Of a stretch of DNA of 64,000 bases, positions 30,085-40,892 are shown one piece after another. Origin of the DNA: Ligustrum vulgare (Eukaryota; Streptophyta; Magnoliopsida; Lamiales; Oleaceae); NCBI GenBank assembly GCA_963555705.1, contig OY743168.1:19846139-19910138 (forward strand), written 5' to 3'. The notes below the pieces were generated by a model, which was not told where the DNA came from, made no database searches, and saw nothing but the letters and a program-made list of their open reading frames with translations. Within the stretch, counting starts at the first letter, position 1; each line of letters starts with the position of its first letter. The position numbers and the translations under genes were made by a program.

Positions 30085-32058
30085 TGTAGGTGAAAATTTA
30101 GAGAATCAAATAAAATGAATTCAAACCGAAGTCCCGTGTTTACACGGTTTTCTTTGAAAATTTAAGTTGTCTAAATTTTATAAACAGACTGTCACAGATG
30201 TGTCTGGACAGTAACCAGTTAACAGTAAATTTGTTAAGTTCTGTTTAGCACAGTACCAGGTGAATCTTGCTTAGGCAGATTCGTCTGGATAGTAAAACAT
30301 AAAGAATCAGAATAAATTGTGCGGAATTATAAATGGACAATAACACAATAATTTGAGCTTAACGTGGGAAAAACCCTAATAGGGAAAACCCACGGTTCGC
30401 ATCCTGCGAACAAAATCAATCACTATATAAGGAAATAGTTTATAAAGATCAATTTAAACTATCGGATAAATCTACGCATAGACTTTATCAAACATCCAAG
30501 AAATAGATCACTCTCTGATCCTTCTGTGGCATGTAATGTGAGCTGGCGTCCCACCACTCTTCAGTAGTTTTCTTTGAATCTGCAACACCTTTTCAGCAAC
30601 CTCGAACTCCCGTTCGAACACGATCCAAACCTCCCGTTTGATCTTCACGCTGAAATACTTTCCTTCTCTCAGTGATTGAATCCTCCTCCCGGAGTTTTGA
30701 AGTCACCACACGAATGAAGCTTTAATTATTGGCACAATACAAAAATATAGCTTCAAGACTTCTTTTAGTGGACGTGTAATATTGTAAGCACCACACGGAT
30801 TTGTTGTGTTTTCACGTCTCACAGAAAACGTCCTGTTTCCTTCTCTTTATAGTGCAATTAGGTTTACTTGGTTCCCAAGTTTCCTTATTGCACAAGATCT
30901 CTACAACCTGCAAAACATGGTAGAGATAATTACTAAAAGGTAAGAGAAATATTCTTACTAAATCTTACCATAACCAAGATATAGATAAATCATGTAAGAT
31001 CTTACCATAAGTTAATCAATCACGTGATTAACATAAACTTGGACTTCATATTTTCGGCCCTATCAAGAATTTTCCCTAGATAGATTTTCGTCCAACAAAT
31101 CTTACCATATGCAAAGATAAGAATGAAATATTCTTGACCATATCAAGAAGATGCTTACCATATTTTGGATACCTTGACAATCACAATATATTATCAAGAA
31201 TTTTACCAAAATAACAAGATCAAGATTTCAAGATATTTTCGAGATTATGATCAAATATTTTCGGCCAATCAGAATATTTTACCAAGACTTAAAATATAAT
31301 CAAAATACTTATAAGTGATAAAGATATAATTTCAAGCCAAGTAAACTATTATCACAATTCTTATCACAAACGATAAGTGATAGACTTCTACCATTATCAC
31401 AATACTTATCATATAAGACAAGCAACAAACATTATCTCCAAAATATTATCACAATATATCTTGTCATTATCATAGAAGATAAGCAACAAATATTATCACA
31501 ATATATAGGAGATAAAGACAATATTACGTTCAAGAAATATTTAAGTAATTTAATTAAACTTAATAAATTACTAAATAAAAATATTTAGTAATAAAATAAA
31601 TTCATTAAATTACAAACATGTAGAAAAATAGAAAATGCCAATAAATATAACTTAAAATAAGTTAACATCCTTAAATCGAATTCTCCGCCTCACCGGAGTG
31701 CAAGAGGTTTTGATCGGTATTCGATTTTTAGGATAAAATCGGTTGTCGGTTCACGCTGCACAACGTTAACCGCCTACGAACTAGCTGTGATTATACTCTC
31801 TCAAACAGAAAAGTAATATAGGAAGAAAAGAGCAAAATGAAGCTTGAACTAGAGAGAAATTCTGTAATTTTTTCACAGGTTTTTGAATGGCTGGAAACCT
31901 CAATTTATACCCAAGAGGCTGCCTCCTTATTAAATGGAATTGAATTGACCAGGTTCAATTCCAATTAAATGGCAGCAATAATTTTCATTCAATCCAAAAG
32001 TGAAACTGGCGAAGTTAGAAACTGATGGGTTTGAAAGTAATAATCAGTTTTTCCAACA
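30085..32058 (-). repeat. copia 3' LTR (left side), split by an insert
   Basis: Parts 30085-30154 and 31668-32058. The sequence matches 48482-48946, including CCGCCTCACCGGAGTGCAAG and ACGCTGCACAACGTTAACCG, apart from a 9-base difference near the inner end. Confidence 0.88.
30155..31667. mobile_element. 1.5-kb LTR-like insert (probable solo LTR)
   Basis: Starts TGAAAATTTAAG and ends GTTAACA; the flanks TTCTT (30150-30154) and TCCTT (31668-31672) agree at 4 of 5 positions, and the other LTR copy has TCCTT at the empty site. TG...CA ends, this length and the absence of any coding frame fit a solo LTR. A TATATAAGG lies at about 30434 on the plus strand and a CTATAAAGAG near 30840-30850 on the minus strand, so orientation is unsure. 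Its right half is a long run of ATATCACAA/TATCAAGAA-like AT-rich repeats. Confidence 0.6.
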
Positions 32059-32639
32059 ATCCCCCACATGATTAAAAACTTGCAAAACAGAGACTCAAGA
32101 GAGAAATAGAGAGTAAAACGAATCAATCCTGCATAGGATAGGTAGCATTTAGCTTTGAACCTTCCCTTGTGAAGCCTATCGGGTATTACTAGCAAACCAG
32201 TGGTTCTGATGCCTTGAACTGTTTCACCATTTGTGTAAACCAAGACAATAGACCTCACACAGGACCATTATAGACACAGCGTAGATCTCAAAGTTGTATT
32301 CGTTTTGGACATAAACACGTCGCCTAGTTCTGCAAGTGTTTGTTCAAGGATGTAGCCTTTCCAATCCTTATAGAAGTGGCCCCACTTCACACTCACATAG
32401 GTGACCTCTTAATTCAGCGTTTCACCACCACGCTTAAGAGTCATTAAAAGCATAGCTTAACCTACATCTTTCAATCACTGTGGACACCATAGGAACGATT
32501 AGAAGGAGAACCTTCTTAGTGATTTACACAGGTTTACATGGTTTAGTTGTCCCTTTGAACCTAGATCCTGGGATCTCCATTCAGCTAGGTTGAGTTTCCA
32601 TCATGACACCTTTCAACGTCATAGGCTGCAAGCTCATTC

Positions 32640-33298
32640 CCCTCGATGCTTTGACAACTAGCTCACGTGTTAACTCTTTGGTTAGCGGATCTACAATATT
32701 ATCCTTTGACTTCACATAGTCTAGAGTGATAATGCCTTGTGAGAGTAGTTGTCGAATGGTATTATGTCGTCTTCAAATATGTCGAGACTTACCATTATAC
32801 ATATTGCTCTGTGCCTTGCCAATTGCTGATTGATTATCACAATAAACGTAAATTGCAGGCACATGCTTTGACCATCTTGGAATATCCTCAATAAATTGCC
32901 AAAGCCACTCTGCTTCCTCAGCTGCTTTATCCAACGCGATAAAATCTGATTCCATTGTAGATCTTGCGATGCAAGTTTGTTTGGACGATTTCCAAGAGAC
33001 AGCTGCACCACCAAGAGTGAAGACATATCTACTTCTAGACTTTGAGTCTGATATATCTGATACCGATTTGCATCAGCATACCCTTCAATTATAGCAGGGT
33101 ACCTAGAATAATGCAATCCAAAATCACGAGTGTACCTCAAATAATGTAACACCCTGAAAATGGCTTTCCAGTGGATAGAACCTGGGTTACTCGTGTAGCG
33201 ACTTAATCTGCTAACTGAGTATGCTATGTCCGGTCTCGTACAAGTCATTAAATACATTAAACTCTCTATTATCTGAGAATATTCTAACTGTGACACGC
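32640..33298 (-). pseudogene. copia RNase H region (C-terminal part)
   Basis: Minus-strand frame 33296-32721 holds [20 protein letters not shown] and [16 protein letters not shown], the copia connection block, then [13 protein letters not shown] and EGYADAN. After a frame change 32955-32773 gives [18 protein letters not shown] and [15 protein letters not shown], with RNase H catalytic residues E and D. It joins across the LARD insertion to 39668-40035. Confidence 0.82.
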
Positions 33299-34982
33299 TG
33301 ATAAGTGTGCATTTTACACACTTATTGTGCTTTTAAATAGACAATTTAATTGGTAAATTGAGCAAATATCTACTTATATATTGCGTTTATCTTGTACAAT
33401 TAGGTACAACCTCAATTGGAAAGCAAATGGATAAGATTGGAGTGAAATCGGGCTAAAAGAGGAGCAAATTTGATGTCCAAGGACCTAATCGAAAGAAATC
33501 AAAAGTTTGAGGACTTAAGTGCAACATCTCAGAAAGTTGGAGGACTAAAGATGCAAATATTTCAGGGGCATATTTGTAATAAAAGTCAAAATGTGAGGAC
33601 TAAATTGAAGAAGACCAAAAGTTGGAGGATCTGGATGGCAATTAATTGAAGGACCAGACCACAAACACTCACTCGGGTGAACCACGCGATCGCGTGGTTA
33701 GACCAGGTCGCGTTCGCGAAGTCAACCTATAATCCAACCCGAGAGATTTCAGCTTAGCCACGCGATCGCGAGGCACTCAGCCACGCGATCGCGTAGGCGA
33801 CTTTCTGGCCAATTCCGGATTTTATTTTCTGTTTTTTTTATTTTGAGTTAAGGGTGTGTTTGGCTCGTAAGGGGCACGTTTTTGGACCTTTTTTAGGTCA
33901 GATTTTTGGGGGTATATATACCCCCACTTCTCACTTCACAAGAATCCCCAATTTCTTGACAAAAAACCCTAGCCTCCTTCCTCCTTTTCTCTCTTTCTTT
34001 CTCTTCTTCTTTTCTTTTCTTTTCTTTTTCTTTTCTTTGTTTTTGATTTAGTTTGTAATTTAGTTGTAGTTAGTTTTGTTTACATGTTGCTAGTCACCAT
34101 TGAAGCAAGGAAGCAAGAAGTGAGGTGAAGATTCAAAACAAAGTTCAAGGGATTTTAGGGCAAAAAACTCAAGGGAAGTGATTTATATCATTATCTTGTA
34201 TTTTTAATCTTTGATTTCTATATTTTGTGATGTATTTTTGTAAACCTCAACTTTTGTGCAATATTTATATAATGGGCTAGTTATTTTATGTTGGGATGAT
34301 TGATGTAGCTTAACTTAGTTTAAGTAATTTTAATGTTTGTTTATTAATGTTGAGCTTATTTCATGTGTGTTTGTTGTTGAGATTATTCAATGTGTTTGAT
34401 TGATCACCAAATATGTATTTTGTGAAGTGTATGATAATCGAGAGATATTATGCATTTTAGACCAAATAACAAATACTCTAGGTTCTTGTTAAGGATAGAG
34501 ATATACCTTAAACCCTAGATGATCCATTGAGCTATTTTCACAAAGAGTTAATGCAATTGATTGGGCCTTAATCGACATAGAGATATAGTAGGTTAGACCA
34601 ATTGATTAGGGTTGATTTCACTCGAGAGAGGCAATTAACTAAGCTTGGAAAATCGGGTCTAACATTGTAAATGAGTAATTTATTAATTTGCATGTCTTGA
34701 GAAATTACTTAAGCAAGAGTTAAGTGAAATCATGAATCCCAACTATTTTATCTTCCATTTTCCTTATTTTAATTCGGTTTAGAATTAGTTTCGTTAATTT
34801 AGAATTTTCCAAAAATCCATCTTTTTAATTGTGTGTTTCTCTTTGTTGTTAGAATTAAATTAATTAAAGTTGTATAATCTAGAGTATACATTCCTCGTGG
34901 GATCGACAACCCGGACTCAAAAAGTCCACTTTATTACTTGTACGCGACCCTGCGCTTGCGGTACACTATTTTGAGCGAACAA
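33299..34982 (+). repeat. left LTR of the LARD
   Basis: Contains AACCACGCGATCGCGTGGTT (33680-33699, a perfect 20-bp palindrome) and two further GCGATCGCG copies near 33763 and 33786, then the palindromic TATA region GGGGGTATATATACCCCC (33908-33925), a CT-rich transcribed leader, and TTCCTCGTGGGATCGACAAC near 34890. Open frames inside it (for example from 33854) are shared with the right LTR and are not genes. Confidence 0.92.
33908..33925 (+). promoter_or_regulatory. TATA box inside a perfect palindrome (LTR promoter)
   Basis: GGGGGTATATATACCCCC reads identically on both strands. The same site is at 38589-38606 in the right LTR. It sits about 20 bases upstream of a CACTTCTCACTTCAC stretch where transcription could start. 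Confidence 0.6.
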
Positions 34983-34988
34983 GTTTTT

Positions 34989-35006
34989 GGCGCCGTTGCC
35001 GGGGAA
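34989..35006 (+). other. primer binding site, Asp-tRNA type
   Basis: TGGCGCCGTTGCCGGGGA lies six bases after the left LTR; it is complementary to the 3' end of plant tRNA-Asp (…CCCCGGCAACGGCGCCA from general knowledge). Confidence 0.85.
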
Positions 35007-35183
35007 TATTTTTACTTTGATTATTACTTTAGTTAATTTTAATTTTAACAATTTGTAATTATTTTTGTTTTATATTTTATTTTGTTATCTTTGGTTAACC
35101 ACCACAATTCTAATCTTTCTTGTATTTGGTTTTCTTTCTATGCATATTTGATTTTTACATTGGCAAAATAGGAAGCAATTGCA

Positions 35184-35918
35184 TTGAACAATCTCAACAT
35201 GGGTGATGAATACATGCTTGAAGAATATTCAAGTTGTGAAATTTGTTACAAGATGCATTGTAATGGACAATGTTTGTTTTCGGGGAATGATTTGATTACG
35301 TCAAAGCTTATTAAGTTTAGACAATATTTGAAATGCCGAAAACAAGCAATTGATACATTAGATGCGAGTTACATGCTCTTGGGAGATTGTGTACCGGATG
35401 ATTGGGATGAGGACATCACTCTTGTGGGAGATGGTCCTCCATTATTGAATGAGAATGTACTTGCAAAGTATTACAATAAGCTTGCCAATTTGGATGAAGA
35501 TGATATGCTTATGGGGGATGCCATGTATTGGGAAGGATTCCAAATGTGGGGGTATAACCCACTCTTGGGAATTAATAGGAAAAACTTGCCGTTGCCCATG
35601 GATTCAACTTTTGGATCGGTCATTCAATCTAAGAATGATGATTTAATCACAAAAGAATCACTTGGAGAAGTGGCAATTAATGAGGAAGAGATCAAATCAA
35701 ATTCTCTCAACTTCATTGATTGTCCAATAATAGAATTTGTGATTAAGCCACTTGAGGAGGAGCAAGTCTACATTGTTGAGTTCGAATTGGATGGAATAGG
35801 CAAGTCCCATGACATTGGAAGGGACAAGGTGCAAGTATTTCGAATCAATGAAGAGTGGGGAAAAGCCAAAAGAAGCAAAATGAGCAAGACATCAAAAGCT
35901 ATATTTAGAGTGCCATGA
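35184..35918 (+). CDS. LARD protein of unknown function (244 codons)
   Basis: Open from a leucine-rich start region; the first ATG in frame is 35184 (NNLNMGDEYMLEEYSS is at the N-terminus; a second start is possible at the MGDEYM Met, 35199). I recognise no domain. Features: CEICYKMHCNGQC at residues 18-30, a Cys/His cluster that could bind metal; two acidic segments (about residues 70-85 and 98-112); a repeated M-L-L/M-G-D motif (YMLLGD, DDMLMGD); a basic C-terminus (KAKRSKMSKTSKA) that could bind nucleic acid or localise to the nucleus. The frame is intact in a young element. It could be a gag-like or accessory protein; function is not inferred. Confidence 0.6.
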   Translation: MNNLNMGDEYMLEEYSSCEICYKMHCNGQCLFSGNDLITSKLIKFRQYLKCRKQAIDTLDASYMLLGDCVPDDWDEDITLVGDGPPLLNENVLAKYYNKLANLDEDDMLMGDAMYWEGFQMWGYNPLLGINRKNLPLPMDSTFGSVIQSKNDDLITKESLGEVAINEEEIKSNSLNFIDCPIIEFVIKPLEEEQVYIVEFELDGIGKSHDIGRDKVQVFRINEEWGKAKRSKMSKTSKAIFRVP

Positions 35919-37981
35919 AGAGCTTATGCGGAGAGTCGAGCTAATGACTCTAAAATAAGCGCTTAATGGGAGGCAACCCATTCTCTATCCTTTACTTGCT
36001 TTATTTTTTATTTTTGCATATTATTTACTTTCTTGCAAATAAGTTGGTTAGGCCAAGTCTCTATCTTCTACATGTATTTTCCTCGAGATGGGTAGTGTGA
36101 AATAGCTCAAATGCATTCTCATTTAATTCTAGCATATACTCATATCAAATTTTCAAAGTCAAATATTTGCTTAAAACTCATTTTTAAATCACTTGGTTCA
36201 TATTGTCTTATATCTTCAAGTGTGATTTAATATTGATGTGGATGGGCAAATTGTATTGGATTTATGAGTTAGAATTGAGATGTTGAATGTGATTTAAATT
36301 TTTGGGTCATTCATCATTTAATATCTACTCTTTTCTTGTGTTTTCATAGGATGCTCACAAGGTGTTCGATGAAATGCCTCATTGGAGAAATTTGTGTTCA
36401 ATTGATTGGATGCTTCAACACAAGTTTGGGGGTGGATTGGTGGTGCTTGCAATGAGATTTTCACATGCCCAAGACTACTTATGAGTGCCCCTACCACTTC
36501 TTGGGATGTCTAGTAACTTCTTTCCTCTTACTTTGATTTTATTTTACACATTGAGGACAATGTGCATTTCAAGTTTGGGGGTGATTTCCTATTGTGTATT
36601 GACATGTTAGATAGCCATGCCGGCCAGGATTACTTAGATGTTTAAAATTGTTATTGATTCATGATTTATGACCAATATGCTACTTGTGTCTACTTTTATA
36701 AAATGCTTATCCATGCAAGATCATATTTATCTTGAGCACAATAGTCATGATTGATTGTTGGTGAAGTTTGGGAATTGTTGAAGGGTGAAGAGGTTAATGG
36801 AGTAGAAGAATTAGGTTGTGAGCTTGTATTTTTAATTTTTATCAACCTATCAAATGTTTTCCAAAACTCTAAATCTCTTGATCCTATTGTAAGACAAGTT
36901 TGGGGGTGGTCGACCCGGTGAAGGAGACGGTCTAGACGTGTGGTGATTCCATGCATGTTGGAAATAAATTTTGTGTGGAGTGTATTTCGCCAAGTATAAG
37001 CTAAGTAATGACTGTATGCTAAAGTTCTAAGCCCATTTTAATTTTTGCATTGCATTGCCCTATCTCGAAGCCTTTTTGACTCGAGTAATTAAGCCCGTAG
37101 GAGTATCTTGAAACTTGGTGCCTTAAGTTTGAAACTTGGGAGTCACCGGCCGAAAGCTCGCTACATGGGTCAATTAGAAAGCTTAATGAGTAGGGTACTC
37201 ACACACACACTTAAAAAAAAAAAAAACTTCATTATTGCATTTGCTTAATAAGTCTACCTCACTTCGTAGCCTTTTTGACTCGAGTTATTAAGTCCGTAGG
37301 GGTATTTTGAAACCTGGTACCCTTTGATCTTAAAACAATCGGGGAGTTGCCGACCTAAATCTCGCTACATGGGTCAATTAGAAAGCTTAAGGGAGTGGGG
37401 AAGACACGAGCATTCATCACGTTAGTTCTTAGAAATCATGCATTTGTACTCGCATTAGGGCTTTTAGATGAATAGTGGGTTTGAATTGCTTGGTATAAAC
37501 TTGAATGTCGAAGCACTCATTAGTGGAGAGTCACCGCATTTCTAGGTTGTCGAGATTGTCGGTAAAACGCACCCAAACTAGAGTGGAAAAAGAAAAGAGT
37601 GATTTGAGAGTACCCTCTAGAATTGCATCCCGGGAGAAGAAAGAAAAATATGTATTGGGGGATGAATGTCACGAGTGGGAAAGAAAAAGAATTGACCACT
37701 AATGGTGGGTAATTTTGACTTGAAACATCTTTACTCATCAACATTCTCGAAACTTAATTGACAATTGAAAGTGACTTTGCACACACACCGATCGAACATC
37801 GGATAAGCTAAACTTCTTTTTGGTAGCATTATTTGGAATCATACTTTTGAATTGATATTACAATTTTGCACTCATGAGTAATTTGCAAGTTATCTAACAT
37901 TGTTGATCTATATTTCACGTTACTTGATTGCACTAGTAGATAATTTTGCTCGAGACGAGCAAAAGCTCAAGTTTGGGGGTG
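35919..37981 (+). other. LARD 3' interior, structured non-coding
   Basis: No protein. It holds the hairpin motif TGGGAGGCAACCCA (35966-35981 region), three AAGTTTGGGGGTG copies (about 36425, 36569 and 36898) plus the one abutting the right LTR (37969-37981), and two diverged 120-base direct repeats starting CCTTTTTGACTCGAG (about 37070 and 37270) and ending CGCTACATGGGTCAATTAG. The last T-G-rich copy acts as the polypurine tract position. Confidence 0.7.
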
Positions 37982-39662
37982 TGATAAGTGTGCATTTACA
38001 CACTTATTGTGCTTTTAAATAGACAATTTAATTGGAAAATTGAGCAAATATCTACTTATATATTGCGTTTATCTTGTACAATTAGGTACAACTTCAATTG
38101 AAAAGCAAATGGACAAGATTGGAGTGAAATCGGGCTAAAAGAGGAGCAAATTTGATGTCCAAGGACCTAATCGAAAGAAATCAAAAGTTTGGGGACTTAA
38201 GTGCAACATCTCAGAAAGTTGGAGGACTAAAGATGCAAATATTTCAGGGGCATATTTGTAATAAAAGTCAAAATGTGAGGACTAAATTGAAGAAGACCAA
38301 AAGTTGGAGGACCTGGATGGCAATTAATTGAAGGACCAGACCACAAACACTCACTCGGGTGAACCACGCGATCGCGTGGTTTGATCAGGTCGCGTTCGCG
38401 AAGTCAACCTATAATCCAACCCGAGAGATTTCAGCTTAGCCACGCGATCGCGAGGCACTCAGCCACGCGATCGCGTAGGCGACTTTCTGGCCAATTCCGG
38501 ATTTTATTTTCTGTTTTTTTATTTTGAGTTAAGGGCGTGTTTGGCTCGTAAGGGGCGCGTTTTTGGACCTTTTTTAGGTCAGATTTTTGGGGGTATATAT
38601 ACCCCCACTTCTCACTTCACAAGAATCCCCAATTTCTTGACAAAAAACCCTAGCCCCCTTCCTCCTTTTCTCTCTTTCTTTCTCTTCTTCTTTTCTTTTC
38701 TTTTCTTTTTCTTTTCTTTGTTTTTGATTTAGTTTGTAATTTAGTTGTAGTTAGTTTTGTTTACATGTTGCTAGTCACCATTGAAGCAAGGAAGCAAGAA
38801 GTGAGGTGAAGATTCAAAACAAAGTTCAAGGGATTTTAGGGCAAAAAACTCAAGGGAAGTGATTTATATCATTATCTTGTATTTTTAATCTTTGATTTCT
38901 ATATTTTGTGATGTATTTTTGTAAACCTCAACTTTTGTGCAATATTTATATAATGGGCTAGTTATTTTATGTTGGGATGATTGATGTAGCTTAACTTAGT
39001 TTAAGTAATTTTAATGTTTGTTTATTAATGTTGAGCTTATTTCATGTGTGTTTGTTGTTGAGATTATTCAATGTGTTTGATTGATCACCAAATATGTATT
39101 TTGTGAAGTGTATGATAATCGAGAGATATTATGCATTTTAGACCAAATAACAAATGCTCTAGGTTCTTGTTAAGGATAGAGATATACCTTAAACCCTAGA
39201 TGATCCATTGAGCTATTTTCACAAAGAGTTAATGCAATTGATTGGGCCTTAATCGACATAGAGATATAGTAGGTTAGACCAATTGATTAGGGTTGATTTC
39301 ACTCGAGAGAGGCAATTAACTAAGCTTGGAAAATCGGGTCTAACATTGTAAATGAGTAATTTATTAATTTGCATGTCTTGAGAAATTACTTAAGCAAGAG
39401 TTAAGTGAAATCATGAATCCCAACTATTTTATCTTCCATTTTCCTTATTTTAATTCGGTTTAGAATTAGTTTCGTTAATTTAGAATTTTCCAAAAATCCA
39501 TCTTTTTAATTGTGTGTTTCTCTTTGTTGTTAGAATTAAATTAATTAAAGTTGTATAATCTAGAGTATACATTCCTCGTGGGATCGACAACCCGGACTCA
39601 AAAAGTCCACTTTATTACTTGTACGCGACCCTGCGCTTGCGGTACACTATTTTGAGCGAACA
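37982..39662 (+). repeat. right LTR of the LARD
   Basis: 1,681 bp, nearly identical to 33299-34982. Visible differences cluster in the first about 700 bases; the remainder shows one (AAATACTCT against AAATGCTCT). Confidence 0.92.
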
Positions 39663-39667
39663 CACGC

Positions 39668-40892
39668 CGACACCAGTATTCTTGGATAAATGGAGACTCA
39701 AATCCACTGGAGTCCTAGCCACAGTGGTATCTGACTTGTTGAACATGTCTAGTATCTTATCAATATAATGAGATTGAGTTAACATAAGTCCATTCGATGT
39801 TCAAGAGATTTTTACTCCCAAAATGACATCCGCGAGACCCATATCTTTCATGTCAAACTTTGAGTTCAACATATTCTTAGTGGCTTTGATGATCTTATCA
39901 GAGCTGCCAACAATGAGCATGTCATCGACATACAGACACAATATGACATATCCATCATTAGTGTCCTTAACATATACATACTTGTCGCACTCGTTGATTC
40001 TAAAGCCACTAGAAAGCATAGCATTACCAAACTTCTCATGTCATTGCTTCGGTGCTTGCTTTAAACCATAAAGCGATTTAACCAGTCTACAGACTTTCCT
40101 TTCTTGACCTGGAGTCGAAAACCCATCTGGTTGCTCCATGTAGATTTCTTCATTCAAATCTCCATTTAGGAAAGCCGTTTTTACATCCATCTGATGTATT
40201 TCCAAATTTCGCAAGGCTGCAATAGCAATTATCATCCGGATGGATGTTATTCTCGACATAGGAGAATAAGTATCAAAGTAATCTAAGCCTTCTTTTTGCT
40301 TATAACCTTTGATTACCCGAGCTTTAAATTTATCAACGGAACCATCCGATTTCATCTTCTTTTTGAAGATCCACTTATAGCCCAAAGGCTTACAGCTCGG
40401 TGGAAGATCTACTAATTCCCAGGTATGATTCTGTAGGATAGAATCAATTTCACTCTTGATGGATTCTTTCCACAGATGACCATCGGGAGAAGATATAACT
40501 TCTTTATAGCTTTGAGGATCGTTCTCCATCAAATATGTGAGAAAATCAGGGCCAAAAGTCTTAGAAGTTTTGGTCCTTTTACTCCGTCTAGGCTCATCCT
40601 CACCTTCTTCAACTAGATTTTTACTGCTGCCAGAAGCAGAAGATTCCATAGTCCGTTTAATGGGAGTTAATTGTTTAGGAGATTTACAAGGAAATATATT
40701 CTCGAAGAATTGTGCATTCCTAGACTCCATGATAGTGTTCGGATCAATATCAGGTACATTCGAATAATGCACAAGAAACCTATATGCACTACTATTTTGT
40801 GCATAACCAATGAACACATAGTCAACTGTCTTAGGTCCAATCTTGACCTTCTTAGGAGGAGGCAGTGCGACCTTCGCAAGACACCCCCACAT
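39668..40892 (-). pseudogene. copia reverse transcriptase
   Basis: Minus strand. Frame 40892-40041: VDYVFIGYAQNSSAYRFLVH (end of integrase C-terminal region), SKRTKTSKTFGPDF, then RT: WELVDLPPSCKPLGYKWIFK, FKARVIKGYKQKEG, HQMDVKTAFLNGDLNEEIYM and VCRLVKSLYGLKQAP. A stop at about 40040 separates 40019-39801 with VILCLYVDDMLIVGSSDKI, the catalytic Y-V-D-D, and FDMKDMGLADVILGVKIS. The last part (39668-39800) reaches the LARD insertion. The catalytic residues survive although the frame is broken. Confidence 0.88.

Larger units (their letters stand above)
33299..39662 (+). mobile_element. LARD-type non-autonomous LTR retrotransposon (6.4 kb)
   Basis: Target duplication CACGC at 33294-33298 and 39663-39667, exact. 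Two LTRs of 1,684 and 1,681 bp (TGATAAGTGTGCA...GAGCGAACA) differ by roughly a dozen substitutions, so the insertion is young. An Asp-tRNA primer site follows the left LTR and an AGTTTGGGGGTG tract precedes the right LTR. The 3-kb interior has one 244-codon frame of unknown function and no protease, reverse transcriptase or integrase. Large LTRs plus a non-coding or unknown interior define a LARD; the primer site and box motifs point to Ty3/gypsy relatives of the Tat/Athila type. Confidence 0.92.

Noticed and set aside
30085..30118. C-terminal residues VGENLENQIK as part of the P450
   Set aside because: The same bases recur at 48482 in the other copia LTR, so they belong to the LTR and not to the gene.
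33854..34051. Open frame rich in Phe/Leu (also 38541-38732)
   Set aside because: It is the CT-rich transcribed leader of the two LARD LTRs, low complexity.
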